Counted from the first letter of the stretch, positions 10,150-18,804 are shown. The stretch is DNA of 45,889 bases from an uncultured Clostridia bacterium (GCA_947626755.1 CANQTP010000016.1:1-45889), one strand, 5' to 3'. Notes: a model not told the origin generated them from the sequence alone. A program made the numbers and translations.

Positions 10150-12018
10150 TCAGACCGTTTCAAACTGCGTGCTTGCAAAAGCTTCCATTTCGCCTTTTGC
10201 CGCCGCAAATGCTTTCATCATTCTTTCGGAAAATACTCCGCATTCGCCGTTCGTTATCATTCTGAACGCTTCATCGGGCGAATATGCGTCCTTGTAAACT
10301 CTTTTGCTGATAAGCGCGTCATAAACGTCCGCAACGGCAACTATCTGCGCTTCTATCGGGATCTCCTCGCCTTTCAGTCCATCGGGATAGCCCCTGCCGT
10401 CATAACGTTCATGATGATAGCGGCAGATCTCATAGCTGTATTTGTAGTAATTCTTATCCTGAAGCGCAGCCATTGAATCCAGTATCTCACAGCCCCGAAC
10501 GGTATGAGTTTTCATCTGATCGTATTCTTCGGGAGTGAGCCTGCCGGGTTTCAGCAGGATACTGTCGGGAATGGCGATCTTGCCAACATCGTGCATTGCC
10601 GATGCGGAAGAGATCACTTCCATCATTTCGGGAGTGTAATTCACATCATCAAAAAGCTCGTTTACATATTTCAGGAGAATCTTTGTAAATCCCTTTATGC
10701 GGCGGACGTGATCCCCCGATTCCACGCTGCGGAATTCTACAACGGTACTTAGAATATCTATAATGCCGTTGTTTATCTCTTTGAGTTTCCGCTCCTGCTT
10801 TTCCTTTACCACATCATCAACGTCAAATATCGTAAGAAGTATATCTCTGCAGACTGTATCTTCAACACCGAAAATATCAGCTTCCTTCCAGCGGAAATTC
10901 TCACCGTTATCCGCAAACCGGAATTCCACCGAACGAACATCGGAAATGTTCTCCATAGGATCGTCTCCTATGAAATGCGCAGCAGCTTTGCTTACTTTCG
11001 GAATATCCTCATCATATATGCTGTTCCTGAAAAATGCGAACAGATCTTCAAGTTCTCCGTCATCTTTCAGCTGCCCAAGCGCGCCTGTATGTTCAAGAAC
11101 GCGGTAAGACTTTCCCGTGAAATTTACATATATAAGCGCGTCATATCTGCTGCCGAGGAATGTTGCAATATTATTCTTGACGCGTTCAACATCAATGCGC
11201 ATCTTCTCGGTGCGGACAACTTCCTCGGGAATACGTCTTATAAGTCCCACCGCACGGATAGGCTTCATACTGTTGTCAAGAACGGTATTCAGCGCCAGTC
11301 TGCACCACATGAGCGCATTGTCGTTATCGTAAAAACGCACTATTGCGGAAGCCTGTCCCGAACCGTTCTTTACGCTTTCAAGCATTCTTTCCAGAACGGG
11401 AACATCTTCTTCAAAGATCTTTTTGTTTTCAAGCGCGCTTTGGATAAGCGGTTTCCCCGCAGTGAAAAGCTGCCACGACTCCATGTCTTTGAGAATGATG
11501 GTGTTCCCCGTTTCAATGCTGTAATCAAAAGCAAAACTGTCGAAATCCTCGCCCAGCGCTTCGGAGTATTTCTCAAAATCATTTCCCAGATGTTCATTTT
11601 TAACTCCGCTGTCGTTGGGGTCAATTACCATTCCCATGATACCCATAACATTCCCGTCAGAATCCAGAACAGGTTCTTTGAAAATGTCATAGTATTTTAT
11701 TTCCGAACCGCAGAGAGTCGGCGAAAGCATACGGCTGCCTTTCTTGCTCGCCATGATATTCATATCGTCATCGTAAAAACTCTGCGCTATCTCGCGGGAC
11801 TTTTGCAGGTCGAAGTCGGTCTTGCCTTTTAATGCGCCCCGCTCCACGCCGTTAAGCATATCGCATATCTTATTTGTGTAGCAGTATTTACACTCGGTAT
11901 TCTTGACAAAAACGTTGAACGGGATCGCGTCAAAAACGCTTTCCAGAAAATACAAACGCTTTTCCAGATCCCTGACTTTATCTTCAAGCTGTTCACGGGA
12001 TAATTTTTCCTGTTCCAT
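10150..12018 (-). CDS. PAS-domain protein with HD-GYP cyclic-di-GMP phosphodiesterase domain
   Basis: 622 residues, no signal peptide or membrane segment, so a cytosolic sensor enzyme. A short coiled coil (1-25) precedes a PAS domain (about 26-135). Two further PAS-like folds follow (about 160-265 and 285-400). The HD-GYP domain (about 410-610) has His476-Asp477 in MHDVGKIAIPDS, HHERYDGRGYP at 535-545 with a canonical GYP, and Asp563-centred VADVYDAL. It is therefore expected to degrade cyclic-di-GMP. AGGTG lies 7 bases upstream of the ATG. It is the second gene of a two-gene unit, 22 bases after a diguanylate cyclase, so maker and breaker are probably co-expressed. The ligand of the PAS domains is unknown. 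Confidence 0.9.
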   Translation of the reverse strand: MEQEKLSREQLEDKVRDLEKRLYFLESVFDAIPFNVFVKNTECKYCYTNKICDMLNGVERGALKGKTDFDLQKSREIAQSFYDDDMNIMASKKGSRMLSPTLCGSEIKYYDIFKEPVLDSDGNVMGIMGMVIDPNDSGVKNEHLGNDFEKYSEALGEDFDSFAFDYSIETGNTIILKDMESWQLFTAGKPLIQSALENKKIFEEDVPVLERMLESVKNGSGQASAIVRFYDNDNALMWCRLALNTVLDNSMKPIRAVGLIRRIPEEVVRTEKMRIDVERVKNNIATFLGSRYDALIYVNFTGKSYRVLEHTGALGQLKDDGELEDLFAFFRNSIYDEDIPKVSKAAAHFIGDDPMENISDVRSVEFRFADNGENFRWKEADIFGVEDTVCRDILLTIFDVDDVVKEKQERKLKEINNGIIDILSTVVEFRSVESGDHVRRIKGFTKILLKYVNELFDDVNYTPEMMEVISSASAMHDVGKIAIPDSILLKPGRLTPEEYDQMKTHTVRGCEILDSMAALQDKNYYKYSYEICRYHHERYDGRGYPDGLKGEEIPIEAQIVAVADVYDALISKRVYKDAYSPDEAFRMITNGECGVFSERMMKAFAAAKGEMEAFASTQFETV

Positions 12019-12040
12019 AAAAGCACCTGCTTTCCGTGAA

Positions 12041-13966
12041 TTATTCCGCTGTATCTGCGGATCTTCGGAGAGTTTTCTTTGCGGCTTTTATCTTATACAT
12101 ATTTTCGTCAGCCGCTATCATCATATTGTCAATTGAAACTATGCTGTCGGGATCAATGCTGTAATATCCGCAGCTGCAGCCGATCTTATAGGGAAGTCCC
12201 GCAGTATTGTTGTATCTTTCAAGAGCGGCGTCAACGTCCCTGATATATTTATCAACATCGTCCCTGTTCTTATGATGCAGTATAACGCAGAATTCATCGC
12301 CGCCCGTTCGCGTGCAGACGCTGTCCCGCGGCATTGAGAAATTGACGGCAGCGGCGGTGCGGAGTATGGCGTTATCGCCTGCTTCGTGACCGTAAGTATC
12401 ATTTATCGGTTTAAGATTGTCAATGTCGGCGCAGAGTACGGTGACAAAATCCCCTTCCGCCTTGGCTCGTTCAATAATATCGTATCTTAATTTTTCCATT
12501 CCGCGCCTGTTGTAAAGGCCCGTCAGCGGATCGCGGATATAGAGATTTTCCAGTTCCCTGACTACATATTCAAGTTCATTGTTCATATAGAAACTTCCCG
12601 CATTGTTTGCAATGGAAAGCACCCACGTTGCAAAGAAGTCTCCGCAGCCTTTCACCTTTGAAGGCTGATAGGCAATATATCCGAGAAATCTGTCTTTGAA
12701 ATATATGGGAGAAAACGCCGTAAAGGACGGTTCTCCGCCGCCTGAAAAGCTTTCGGGAATAAGCTCAGCAGAACGGAATTCCGTGTTTACGGGAACATCG
12801 CTTCCGAAGCTGTACATACAGAGCATTTTCTCGGAAATGCCCTTATATTCCGCCTGATCTGCAATTGTATTTACAGCATTCTCCACGTCGGGGCAGATAC
12901 AAATGAACAGCTTTTTCATCTTGAAAAATTCCGCTCCGCGCTTTGCTCCCGCGTAGATCTCCGCAGAAGTCTCCGCGCTTGCAAATACAGTGTTAAGGTT
13001 TATAAGATGTGAATTGAATTCCTTATATGTGTTAAGTTCGCCGTAACGCTCATTGTAGAAGTCAAGGTGGGAATGTTCATCGACCTTTACGCAGCCGCAG
13101 GACTGCTGCCTGATAAGAACGGAATCCACATATACAATATCTTCCGTTTCACGTCCCGCCCATATGTCGCAGAATATTTCAACAGCTTTCTCGCCCGATT
13201 CCTGAAATGCAAGACGTGCGGTAGTAAGTGTAGGCGAATATGCTTCGCAGTCGCTTATCCCGTCAAAGCCCGTAACTATAACATCTTCGGGGATACGATA
13301 GCCGTTGTTTTTCAGTGAATCCATGCAGAAGAAAGCCATAGTATCGCTTGCGCATACGATAGCTTCGGGAATATCTCCCGACTTTATAATATCTTCCGTA
13401 CATTCATAAGACTTTTTCCAGAATTCTCCGTAAGAAATACGATGTTCCTCAATGGGGATATTATTTTCTCTGAGGACTTTTTTGTAAGCGGTAAGGCGTT
13501 CTTCTGTCTGAAGATTTCCGGGAAAACCGCCTATAAAGTTTATCTTCCGCAGACCGTGATCCACAACAAGGTGCCGCACGATAAATTCCATAGCTATCTT
13601 GTCGCTGAGAATGATATTTTTGTCGAGAGTGTGACCGGGATCGTTTATGTTCATTACGGGTATGCCGTGTGCCTTTGCTTTTTCCCGGATAGAGAATATG
13701 ACTTTCTCGTCTATTATTGATTCGCCGAGGATAATTATGCCGTCGGTAATATCGTAATTTATAAGGTTGAATATCTCTGTTTCGCCGAGGATAACATTTT
13801 CGGGAATTGTGTGTTCGGCGTTGAATTCGGGCTTTCTAACCATTGTTGCAAAAACAAGCAGATCAATATCCGATCTGAGGCAGCCCTCGCGGATACCGTT
13901 TACGATCCTTGATTCATTTTCCCAGTTAAAACCCGTTACACAGACGGCAATAGTTTTGCGTTTCAT
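12041..13966 (-). CDS. Periplasmic-binding-protein-like sensor fused to GGDEF diguanylate cyclase
   Basis: 641 residues. Residues 1-290 resemble the ligand-binding half of LacI-family repressors (TGFDGISDCEAYSPTLTT is typical) but lack the DNA-binding helix-turn-helix and any signal peptide, so the sensor is cytosolic. A linker with GAF-like character follows (about 320-460). The GGDEF domain starts at DPLTGLYNRRG (479-489) and has intact TGGDEF (GGDEF at 555-559). The RxxD inhibitory site expected just before GGDEF is absent. It is predicted to make cyclic-di-GMP in response to a sugar-like ligand; the ligand is unknown. The first gene of the unit, it has a GGTGGGGGA ribosome site and the promoter at 14007-14035. 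Confidence 0.9.
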   Translation of the reverse strand: MKRKTIAVCVTGFNWENESRIVNGIREGCLRSDIDLLVFATMVRKPEFNAEHTIPENVILGETEIFNLINYDITDGIIILGESIIDEKVIFSIREKAKAHGIPVMNINDPGHTLDKNIILSDKIAMEFIVRHLVVDHGLRKINFIGGFPGNLQTEERLTAYKKVLRENNIPIEEHRISYGEFWKKSYECTEDIIKSGDIPEAIVCASDTMAFFCMDSLKNNGYRIPEDVIVTGFDGISDCEAYSPTLTTARLAFQESGEKAVEIFCDIWAGRETEDIVYVDSVLIRQQSCGCVKVDEHSHLDFYNERYGELNTYKEFNSHLINLNTVFASAETSAEIYAGAKRGAEFFKMKKLFICICPDVENAVNTIADQAEYKGISEKMLCMYSFGSDVPVNTEFRSAELIPESFSGGGEPSFTAFSPIYFKDRFLGYIAYQPSKVKGCGDFFATWVLSIANNAGSFYMNNELEYVVRELENLYIRDPLTGLYNRRGMEKLRYDIIERAKAEGDFVTVLCADIDNLKPINDTYGHEAGDNAILRTAAAVNFSMPRDSVCTRTGGDEFCVILHHKNRDDVDKYIRDVDAALERYNNTAGLPYKIGCSCGYYSIDPDSIVSIDNMMIAADENMYKIKAAKKTLRRSADTAE

Positions 13967-14006
13967 TGCACACAGTCCCCCACCGAAAATTTGAGTTTAC
14001 GAGAAA

Positions 14007-14035
14007 ATTATACCACAAATTGTCTGCATTTGCAA
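14007..14035 (-). promoter_or_regulatory. Sigma-A promoter of the GGDEF/HD-GYP unit
   Basis: On the minus strand TTGCAA (14035-14030), 17-base spacer, TATAAT (14012-14007). It is divergent from the galT promoter, and the two share the same -35, spacer length and a GTGG before the -10. Confidence 0.8.
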
Positions 14036-14088
14036 CAGTATTCTAATATTTTTTATATAACATTTACAAATAAATTGACTTGCCCGTC

Positions 14089-14117
14089 TTGCAAAGGAAA
14101 TTTTTTTGTGGTATAAT
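14089..14117 (+). promoter_or_regulatory. Sigma-A promoter of galT
   Basis: TTGCAA (14089-14094), 17-base spacer, TATAAT (14112-14117). It lies in the 186-base divergent spacer. Confidence 0.8.
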
Positions 14118-14152
14118 TTTTTCAGATATTTGTTTTAAGGAGCTGTATAGAA

Positions 14153-15661
14153 ATGTGTTCCGAAAATGTACATACTTCCATAAGAAAATTGGTCTGCTAC
14201 GGGCTGGAAACAGGACTTATTTCCGCCGAGGACAGGATCTACGCCGCAAATTCCCTCTGCGCCGTTCTGGGAATAGACGATTACGACCCGCCCGAGGAAA
14301 TTTACCGCAACCTCGAACTTGAACCTATTCTGAAGTCGCTTCTTGACTATGCCGTGGAAAAGGGAATCATCGAGGACAGTATCGTTTACCGCGATCTGTT
14401 CGATACAAAGCTTATGAACTGCCTTATGCCCCGCCCGTCGGAAGTTATTGAAAAATTCCGCCGTCTCTATCGGGAAAAGTCCCCCGAAGCCGCAACAGAC
14501 TACTATTATAAATTAAGCCGCGATTCCGACTATATCCGCCGCTACCGTATCGCCAAGGATATGAAGTGGACAGCCGCGACCGAGTACGGCACACTTGATA
14601 TTACCATAAATCTTTCCAAGCCCGAAAAAGATCCGAAAGCCATTGCCGCCGCCCTGAATGCCAAGCAGAGCGGTTACCCCAAGTGTCTGCTTTGTGAGGA
14701 AAATGTTGGCTATGCAGGACGGGTAAACCACCCCGCGCGGCAGAACCACAGGATAATTCCCGTAAAAATAAACGGCGAACGCTGGTGCCTCCAGTATTCA
14801 CCCTATGTTTACTATAACGAACACTGCATACTTTTTAATAGTATACACACTCCCATGAAGATAGACAAAGCCGCGTTCGGAAAGCTTTTTGACTTTGTGG
14901 AGCAATTCCCCCACTACTTTATCGGTTCAAATGCCGACCTGCCCATAGTAGGCGGCTCGATACTTACCCACGAACATTTCCAAGGCGGAAGATATACTTT
15001 TGCAATGGCTGCCGCTCCCGTTGAGGAAAGCTACACTATACAGGGCTTTGAGGACGTTTCGGTGGGACGGGTAAAATGGCCCATGTCAGTGCTTCGTCTC
15101 AGCAGTTCCGACCACGAACGCCTTACCGAACTTGGCGGGCGTATTCTGGAAAAGTGGCGGAAGTATTCGGACGAAAGCGTTTTCGTTCTTGCGGAGACTG
15201 ACGGCGTTCCCCACAACACCATAACGCCTATTGCCCGCAAAAACGGCAACCTTTACGAACTTGACTTAGTTCTTCGCAACAACATCACCACCGAGGAACA
15301 CCCGCTGGGCGTTTACCACCCACACGCGGAACTCCACCACATCAAGAAAGAAAACATCGGCTTGATAGAAGTAATGGGTCTTGCGGTTCTCCCCGCACGT
15401 CTCAAAGACGAAATGACAAAACTTGCGGAAGTAATTGTAAACGAAGGCGTTAAAGCTGTCCGCAATTATCCCGAAATTGAAAAGCACGCCGACTGGGCGG
15501 AGCAGGTTCTTTCAAAGCATAAATTCACCGCAGAGAACGCCATGGACATTATCAAGCAGGAAATAGGCATAGTATTTTCAAAAGTTCTTGAACACGCGGG
15601 AGTATTCAAGCGCGACTCTGAGGGGATCGCCGCATTCGGACGGTTTATTTCCTCAATATAA
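14153..15661 (+). CDS. galT: UDP-glucose--hexose-1-phosphate uridylyltransferase, class II
   Basis: 502 residues, the length of class II (Gram-positive) GalT. It exchanges UMP between UDP-glucose and galactose-1-phosphate in the Leloir pathway. The active-site motif is HEHFQGG at 273-279, the class II form rather than HPHxQ of class I. AAGGAG precedes the ATG at 14153. It is a single-gene unit: galK and galE are not in the window. A bidirectional terminator follows. Confidence 0.96.
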   Translation: MCSENVHTSIRKLVCYGLETGLISAEDRIYAANSLCAVLGIDDYDPPEEIYRNLELEPILKSLLDYAVEKGIIEDSIVYRDLFDTKLMNCLMPRPSEVIEKFRRLYREKSPEAATDYYYKLSRDSDYIRRYRIAKDMKWTAATEYGTLDITINLSKPEKDPKAIAAALNAKQSGYPKCLLCEENVGYAGRVNHPARQNHRIIPVKINGERWCLQYSPYVYYNEHCILFNSIHTPMKIDKAAFGKLFDFVEQFPHYFIGSNADLPIVGGSILTHEHFQGGRYTFAMAAAPVEESYTIQGFEDVSVGRVKWPMSVLRLSSSDHERLTELGGRILEKWRKYSDESVFVLAETDGVPHNTITPIARKNGNLYELDLVLRNNITTEEHPLGVYHPHAELHHIKKENIGLIEVMGLAVLPARLKDEMTKLAEVIVNEGVKAVRNYPEIEKHADWAEQVLSKHKFTAENAMDIIKQEIGIVFSKVLEHAGVFKRDSEGIAAFGRFISSI

Positions 15662-15674
15662 ATTTACTCAAAAT

Positions 15675-15702
15675 AAAAAGGGCTGAAAAACGCCCTTTTT
15701 TT
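15675..15702. terminator. Bidirectional terminator between galT and nth
   Basis: A 9-bp stem AAAAAGGGC (15675-15683) with GCCCTTTTT (15692-15700) is followed by more T. A and T flanks serve both converging genes; it touches the nth stop codon. Confidence 0.9.
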
Positions 15703-16351
15703 ATTTGACTTTGCACTTGAATTCCTTGCCGTATGCGGAGAGAAATTTCTTTAACGGGCATTCCCCGCATTTCGGATTCCGCGCCGTGCAGTATTCCCGA
15801 CCGAAAAGCACAAGGCGGTGGCAAAAATCGCTTCCCTCCTCCGGGGGAATTATCTTAAGCAAGTCCTGCTCTACCTTGGCAGGCTCTTTTTCTTTTGTAA
15901 GCCCCAGCCGCCCCGTTATCCGTATGCAGTGGGTATCGGTAACCATCGCAGGCAGATGATGAACGTCCCCCATAATGAGATTTGCGGTCTTGCGCCCTAT
16001 CCCCGGGAGAGTCGTCAGCTCCTCAATGGTTTTGGGAAGTTCTCCGCCGAAATCGTATAAAAGCCGCCTGCAAGCCCCCACTATGCTTTCTGCTTTCGTT
16101 TTGTAAAGCCCGCAGGGCTTGATTATTTCCGCAACTTCGTTTACGTCCGCTTCCGCAAAGGATTCAAGCGTCGGAAAACGTTTAAAAAGTTCCTCGGTGA
16201 CAATATTCACCCGCGCATCGGTACACTGGGCGGAAAGCCGTCCCGCTATCATAAGTTCGTAAGGCTTACGGTAAACAAGGGAACAGAGGGCGTCGGGGTA
16301 AATTTCTGCCAAGCCTTTTACGGCAAGAGCGGCGCGCTCCTTTTTTGTCAT
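15701..16351 (-). CDS. nth: Endonuclease III (DNA glycosylase/AP lyase), altered iron-sulfur motif
   Basis: 216 residues. It removes oxidised pyrimidines and nicks abasic sites in base-excision repair. The helix-hairpin-helix LPGIGRKTA (115-123) contains the catalytic Lys121, and Asp139 lies in VTDTHCIRI. The C-terminal cluster motif normally reads C-x6-C-x2-C-x5-C. Here Cys188, Cys195 and Cys198 are present but the fourth position is Leu204, and the only later cysteine is Cys213. The reading frame runs cleanly through this point, so it is not an obvious frameshift. The start ATG overlaps the stop of the upstream histidine kinase as ATGA, implying translational coupling. The glycosylase core looks intact. 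Confidence 0.93.
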   Translation of the reverse strand: MTKKERAALAVKGLAEIYPDALCSLVYRKPYELMIAGRLSAQCTDARVNIVTEELFKRFPTLESFAEADVNEVAEIIKPCGLYKTKAESIVGACRRLLYDFGGELPKTIEELTTLPGIGRKTANLIMGDVHHLPAMVTDTHCIRITGRLGLTKEKEPAKVEQDLLKIIPPEEGSDFCHRLVLFGREYCTARNPKCGECPLKKFLSAYGKEFKCKVK

Positions 16352-17811
16352 TCTTCATCGTCCCCCTCTTTGTATTCTCCAACGACTTTGCCCTTGACTT
16401 CAAACCAGAACGTGCTTCCTATTTCAAGCTCGGAACGCACACCGAACTTGAAGTTATGCTGTTTCAGTATCTGCTTTACAATGGAAAGCCCGAGACCCGT
16501 GCCTATAACTTCGCGGCGGCTCTTTTCGGCACGGTAGTAGCGGTCGAATATCAGCGGCAGAAGTTCGGGTTCGATTCCCTTGCCCGTGTCGGTAATTTCT
16601 ATGCGGGCGGTGTCGTCGTCCTTTATAAGCTGTGTGATGTAAACAGTCTTGTTTTCGCCCGTGTAATTTATGGCGTTGTTGATAAGATTATAAAGCACCT
16701 GCTCTATCTTGATAATATCCGCTTCGATAACAAAATCGCTTTTTGTTGTAACGAAAAATTTATACCCGTTCTGTTCGGAAAGCAGCGTGTATCTTCCCAT
16801 TATTTCGTGTATCTTCTTTGTTATGGAAAAACTGCTGTAATTCAGTTCGGTAGTTCCGCTCTCCAGTTTGGAAAGGTCGAGAATATCATTTACCAGCGCG
16901 GCAAGGCGGTCGCTTTCCTCAATAATAATGCCGATGTGTTCCCGCCGCTTGTCGGGATTGTCCCCCGAAAGGTCGCGGATCATTTCCGCATAGGCTTTTA
17001 CCATTGTGAGCGGAGTCCGCAAGTCGTGGGAAATATTTGCAATAAGATCGCGGCGCAGGCTGTCTACTTTTGAAATTTCCTCCGCGGCATAGTTAAGAGT
17101 ATCCGCAAGAATTTCCGTTTCGGTATAGCCGTGACCGTCAAACTTTGCGGAATAGTCGCCCTCGCCGAACTTCTTTGCAGACTTGATTATGCGGACGATT
17201 GGCGTTTCGATAAGTCTTGCAAGGAAGTAGGAAATTCCCAGACCCAGTATCAGAAGCATTGCGCTTACTATTATTATCTGACGGTTTATAATGCTTATTG
17301 TGGAATTCAGCGGTTCGAGAGATGTGTTCAGGAAAATATATCCGCTGGGATCCTCCCTGTCGCCAAGAACCATTACAAAAAGCATGACTTCCGTGTTGAA
17401 ACGGGGGTTCTTTTCCTCGGAATAATATATGCCGTTCTGATTTTCCATGGCAAGAGCGCGGTATTTGTTAAGCCCGATTCTGCCGTGGATAAGGCAGTTC
17501 CCCGCCAGCATATCGCAGGAATATACGATATTCCCGTAAGCGTCCTGAATAAGTATGCACATATCGTTATCGTAAGCAAGCTTGTCAAGACTGCCGTCTG
17601 TGAATTCCTCCGCGCTCCAGTCGGTGAGAATGTAATTTGCCACATCAAAGATGCTGCTTATCTTCATGCGCTTGTAGTTGGATTCCAGCGAAACGCTGAA
17701 CGTGAACCACATCAGCACAAGTATACTTATTATAAATATGAAAAAGTATATCCACACGGTAATGCGCACGGATTTGAAATGCCGCTTGCTTATAAGCTTC
17801 TCTTTCTTCAA
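16348..17811 (-). CDS. Membrane sensor histidine kinase of an OmpR-type two-component system
   Basis: 487 residues. Membrane segments at about 18-40 and 178-199 enclose an extracellular sensor of about 135 residues. A HAMP linker follows (about 200-252). The phosphoacceptor is His262 in NISHDLRTPL. The ATPase domain has the N box (YNLINNAINYT), G1 DTGKGIEPE, the F box and G2 GTGLGLSIV, all intact. It autophosphorylates and passes phosphate to the regulator encoded 16 bases upstream. It lacks the PAS domain of classical PhoR. The signal is unknown. It ends in an ATGA overlap with nth. Confidence 0.93.
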   Translation of the reverse strand: MKKEKLISKRHFKSVRITVWIYFFIFIISILVLMWFTFSVSLESNYKRMKISSIFDVANYILTDWSAEEFTDGSLDKLAYDNDMCILIQDAYGNIVYSCDMLAGNCLIHGRIGLNKYRALAMENQNGIYYSEEKNPRFNTEVMLFVMVLGDREDPSGYIFLNTSLEPLNSTISIINRQIIIVSAMLLILGLGISYFLARLIETPIVRIIKSAKKFGEGDYSAKFDGHGYTETEILADTLNYAAEEISKVDSLRRDLIANISHDLRTPLTMVKAYAEMIRDLSGDNPDKRREHIGIIIEESDRLAALVNDILDLSKLESGTTELNYSSFSITKKIHEIMGRYTLLSEQNGYKFFVTTKSDFVIEADIIKIEQVLYNLINNAINYTGENKTVYITQLIKDDDTARIEITDTGKGIEPELLPLIFDRYYRAEKSRREVIGTGLGLSIVKQILKQHNFKFGVRSELEIGSTFWFEVKGKVVGEYKEGDDEE

Positions 17812-17827
17812 GAACTACACCTCCGGG

Positions 17828-18502
17828 TCAGGCATCGAATTTATAACCCATACCCCTGAGCGTAACAATGAACTTGCGGTATTCCCCCAAGGAACTGCGG
17901 AGCATTTTGATATGCGTGTCAACAGTCCTGTCGTCGCCGTAGAAATCATATCCCCAGACTTCTTCAAGGAGTTTTTCCCTTGAAAGCGCAATACCCTTGT
18001 TGCGGACAAGATAGAAAAGCAGGTCATATTCTTTCGGGGTAAGCTGCGCGGGAACGCCGTCAATGGTAACTTCCCTGCCTGTGACGTTGATCTCCAGTCC
18101 CTCGAAAGTTATCTTTTCCATCTTGACGCTGTCCTCGGGAGCAGCACCTCTTTTCAGGACGGCTTTTATGCGGGCAAGAAGTTCCTTTGGCGAGAACGGC
18201 TTTACCACATAATCGTCCACGCCTATTTCAAAGCCGAAAAGCTTATCATATTCCTCGCCGCGTGCGGAAAGCATGATAACGGGTATCTGCTTTGTCTTGC
18301 GGATCTCCTTAACGGCGGAATATCCGTCCAGACGGGGCATCATGATGTCCATGACGATAATATCAAAATCCTCTTTGCGGCACATTTCCACCGCTTCCAT
18401 ACCGTTTTCGGCTTCGGCGGTCTCGTACCCCTCGAACTCGGCGTACTCCTTTACAACGTTCCGTATCATCTTTTCATCGTCAACAATAAGAATTTTCGGC
18501 AT
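17828..18502 (-). CDS. OmpR/PhoB-family response regulator
   Basis: 224 residues. The receiver domain (1-115) has the acidic pocket Asp8-Asp9, phosphoacceptor Asp52 in VMDIMMPRLDG, Ser79 and Lys101. The winged-helix DNA-binding domain follows (about 128-224), with LTPKEYDLLFYLVRN and the C-terminal RTVDTHIKMLRSSLG recognition region. It is the first gene of the regulator-kinase-nth operon. Direct TTCACA repeats spaced by 11 bases at its promoter are of the type bound by this family, suggesting autoregulation. The target genes are unknown. Confidence 0.94.
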   Translation of the reverse strand: MPKILIVDDEKMIRNVVKEYAEFEGYETAEAENGMEAVEMCRKEDFDIIVMDIMMPRLDGYSAVKEIRKTKQIPVIMLSARGEEYDKLFGFEIGVDDYVVKPFSPKELLARIKAVLKRGAAPEDSVKMEKITFEGLEINVTGREVTIDGVPAQLTPKEYDLLFYLVRNKGIALSREKLLEEVWGYDFYGDDRTVDTHIKMLRSSLGEYRKFIVTLRGMGYKFDA

Positions 18503-18535
18503 TTTTCATCGTCCTTTCAAATATAGAATTGAGAG

Positions 18536-18575
18536 GCAGGCTGAGCCTGCACGCTTTCAGCAAGGCTGAGCCTTG
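18536..18575. repeat. Pair of short perfect palindromes
   Basis: GCAGGCTGAGCCTGC (18536-18550) and CAAGGCTGAGCCTTG (18561-18575) each have 7-bp arms around one base. The first recurs inverted at 22901-22915. They would sit in the leader of the response-regulator transcript and may form hairpins there. They belong to the 453-base spacer 18503-18955. Confidence 0.7.
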
Positions 18576-18645
18576 ACCCTTTAAGGCTTTACTTAGTGAT
18601 TTCTAACTTAATGCCCGCCGTGAAATAAGCCGGGTCTGCATTTTA

Positions 18646-18673
18646 ATTACGCATTACGCATTACGAATTACGC
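18646..18673. repeat. Four tandem 7-base repeats, ATTACG(C/A)
   Basis: Units start at 18646, 18653, 18660 and 18667; three read ATTACGC and one ATTACGA. Single ATTACGCAT pieces recur at 22917 and 22942 in another spacer next to the same palindrome, so this is part of a dispersed intergenic repeat. Confidence 0.75.
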
Positions 18674-18683
18674 ATTATCTTAT

Positions 18684-18715
18684 ATTTTAGCATTTAATTG
18701 TGAAGTCTTTGTGAA
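18684..18715 (-). promoter_or_regulatory. Candidate autoregulated promoter of the two-component operon
   Basis: On the minus strand, two TTCACA direct repeats (18715-18710 and 18704-18699) are five bases apart, an 11-base period. Nine bases further is an extended -10, TGCTAAAAT, with TAAAAT at 18689-18684. There is no good separate -35. This is the layout of promoters activated by PhoB/OmpR-type regulators. Confidence 0.5.
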
Positions 18716-18752
18716 ATTTTAGTTTTATTTTAGTGTTTGTGCATTATGAATA

Positions 18753-18804
18753 TTGACAAAAATAAAATGAAATTGTATAATGATATTGTAGTATTATACA
18801 ATTT
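18753..18804 (+). promoter_or_regulatory. Consensus promoter and overlapping 12-bp inverted repeat of the EAL gene
   Basis: TTGACA (18753-18758), 17-base spacer, TATAAT (18776-18781): a perfect sigma-A consensus. AAATTGTATAAT (18770-18781) is repeated perfectly inverted as ATTATACAATTT (18793-18804) with an 11-base gap, covering the -10 and start-site region. The position suits a repressor operator. The leader that follows, about 165 bases to the TTG start, shows no recognisable riboswitch. Confidence 0.7.

Noticed and set aside
18646..18673. Tandem ATTACGC units as a CRISPR array or replication iterons
   Set aside because: Units are 7 bases with no spacers, and there are no cas or replication genes nearby. 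They recur singly as part of a dispersed repeat.
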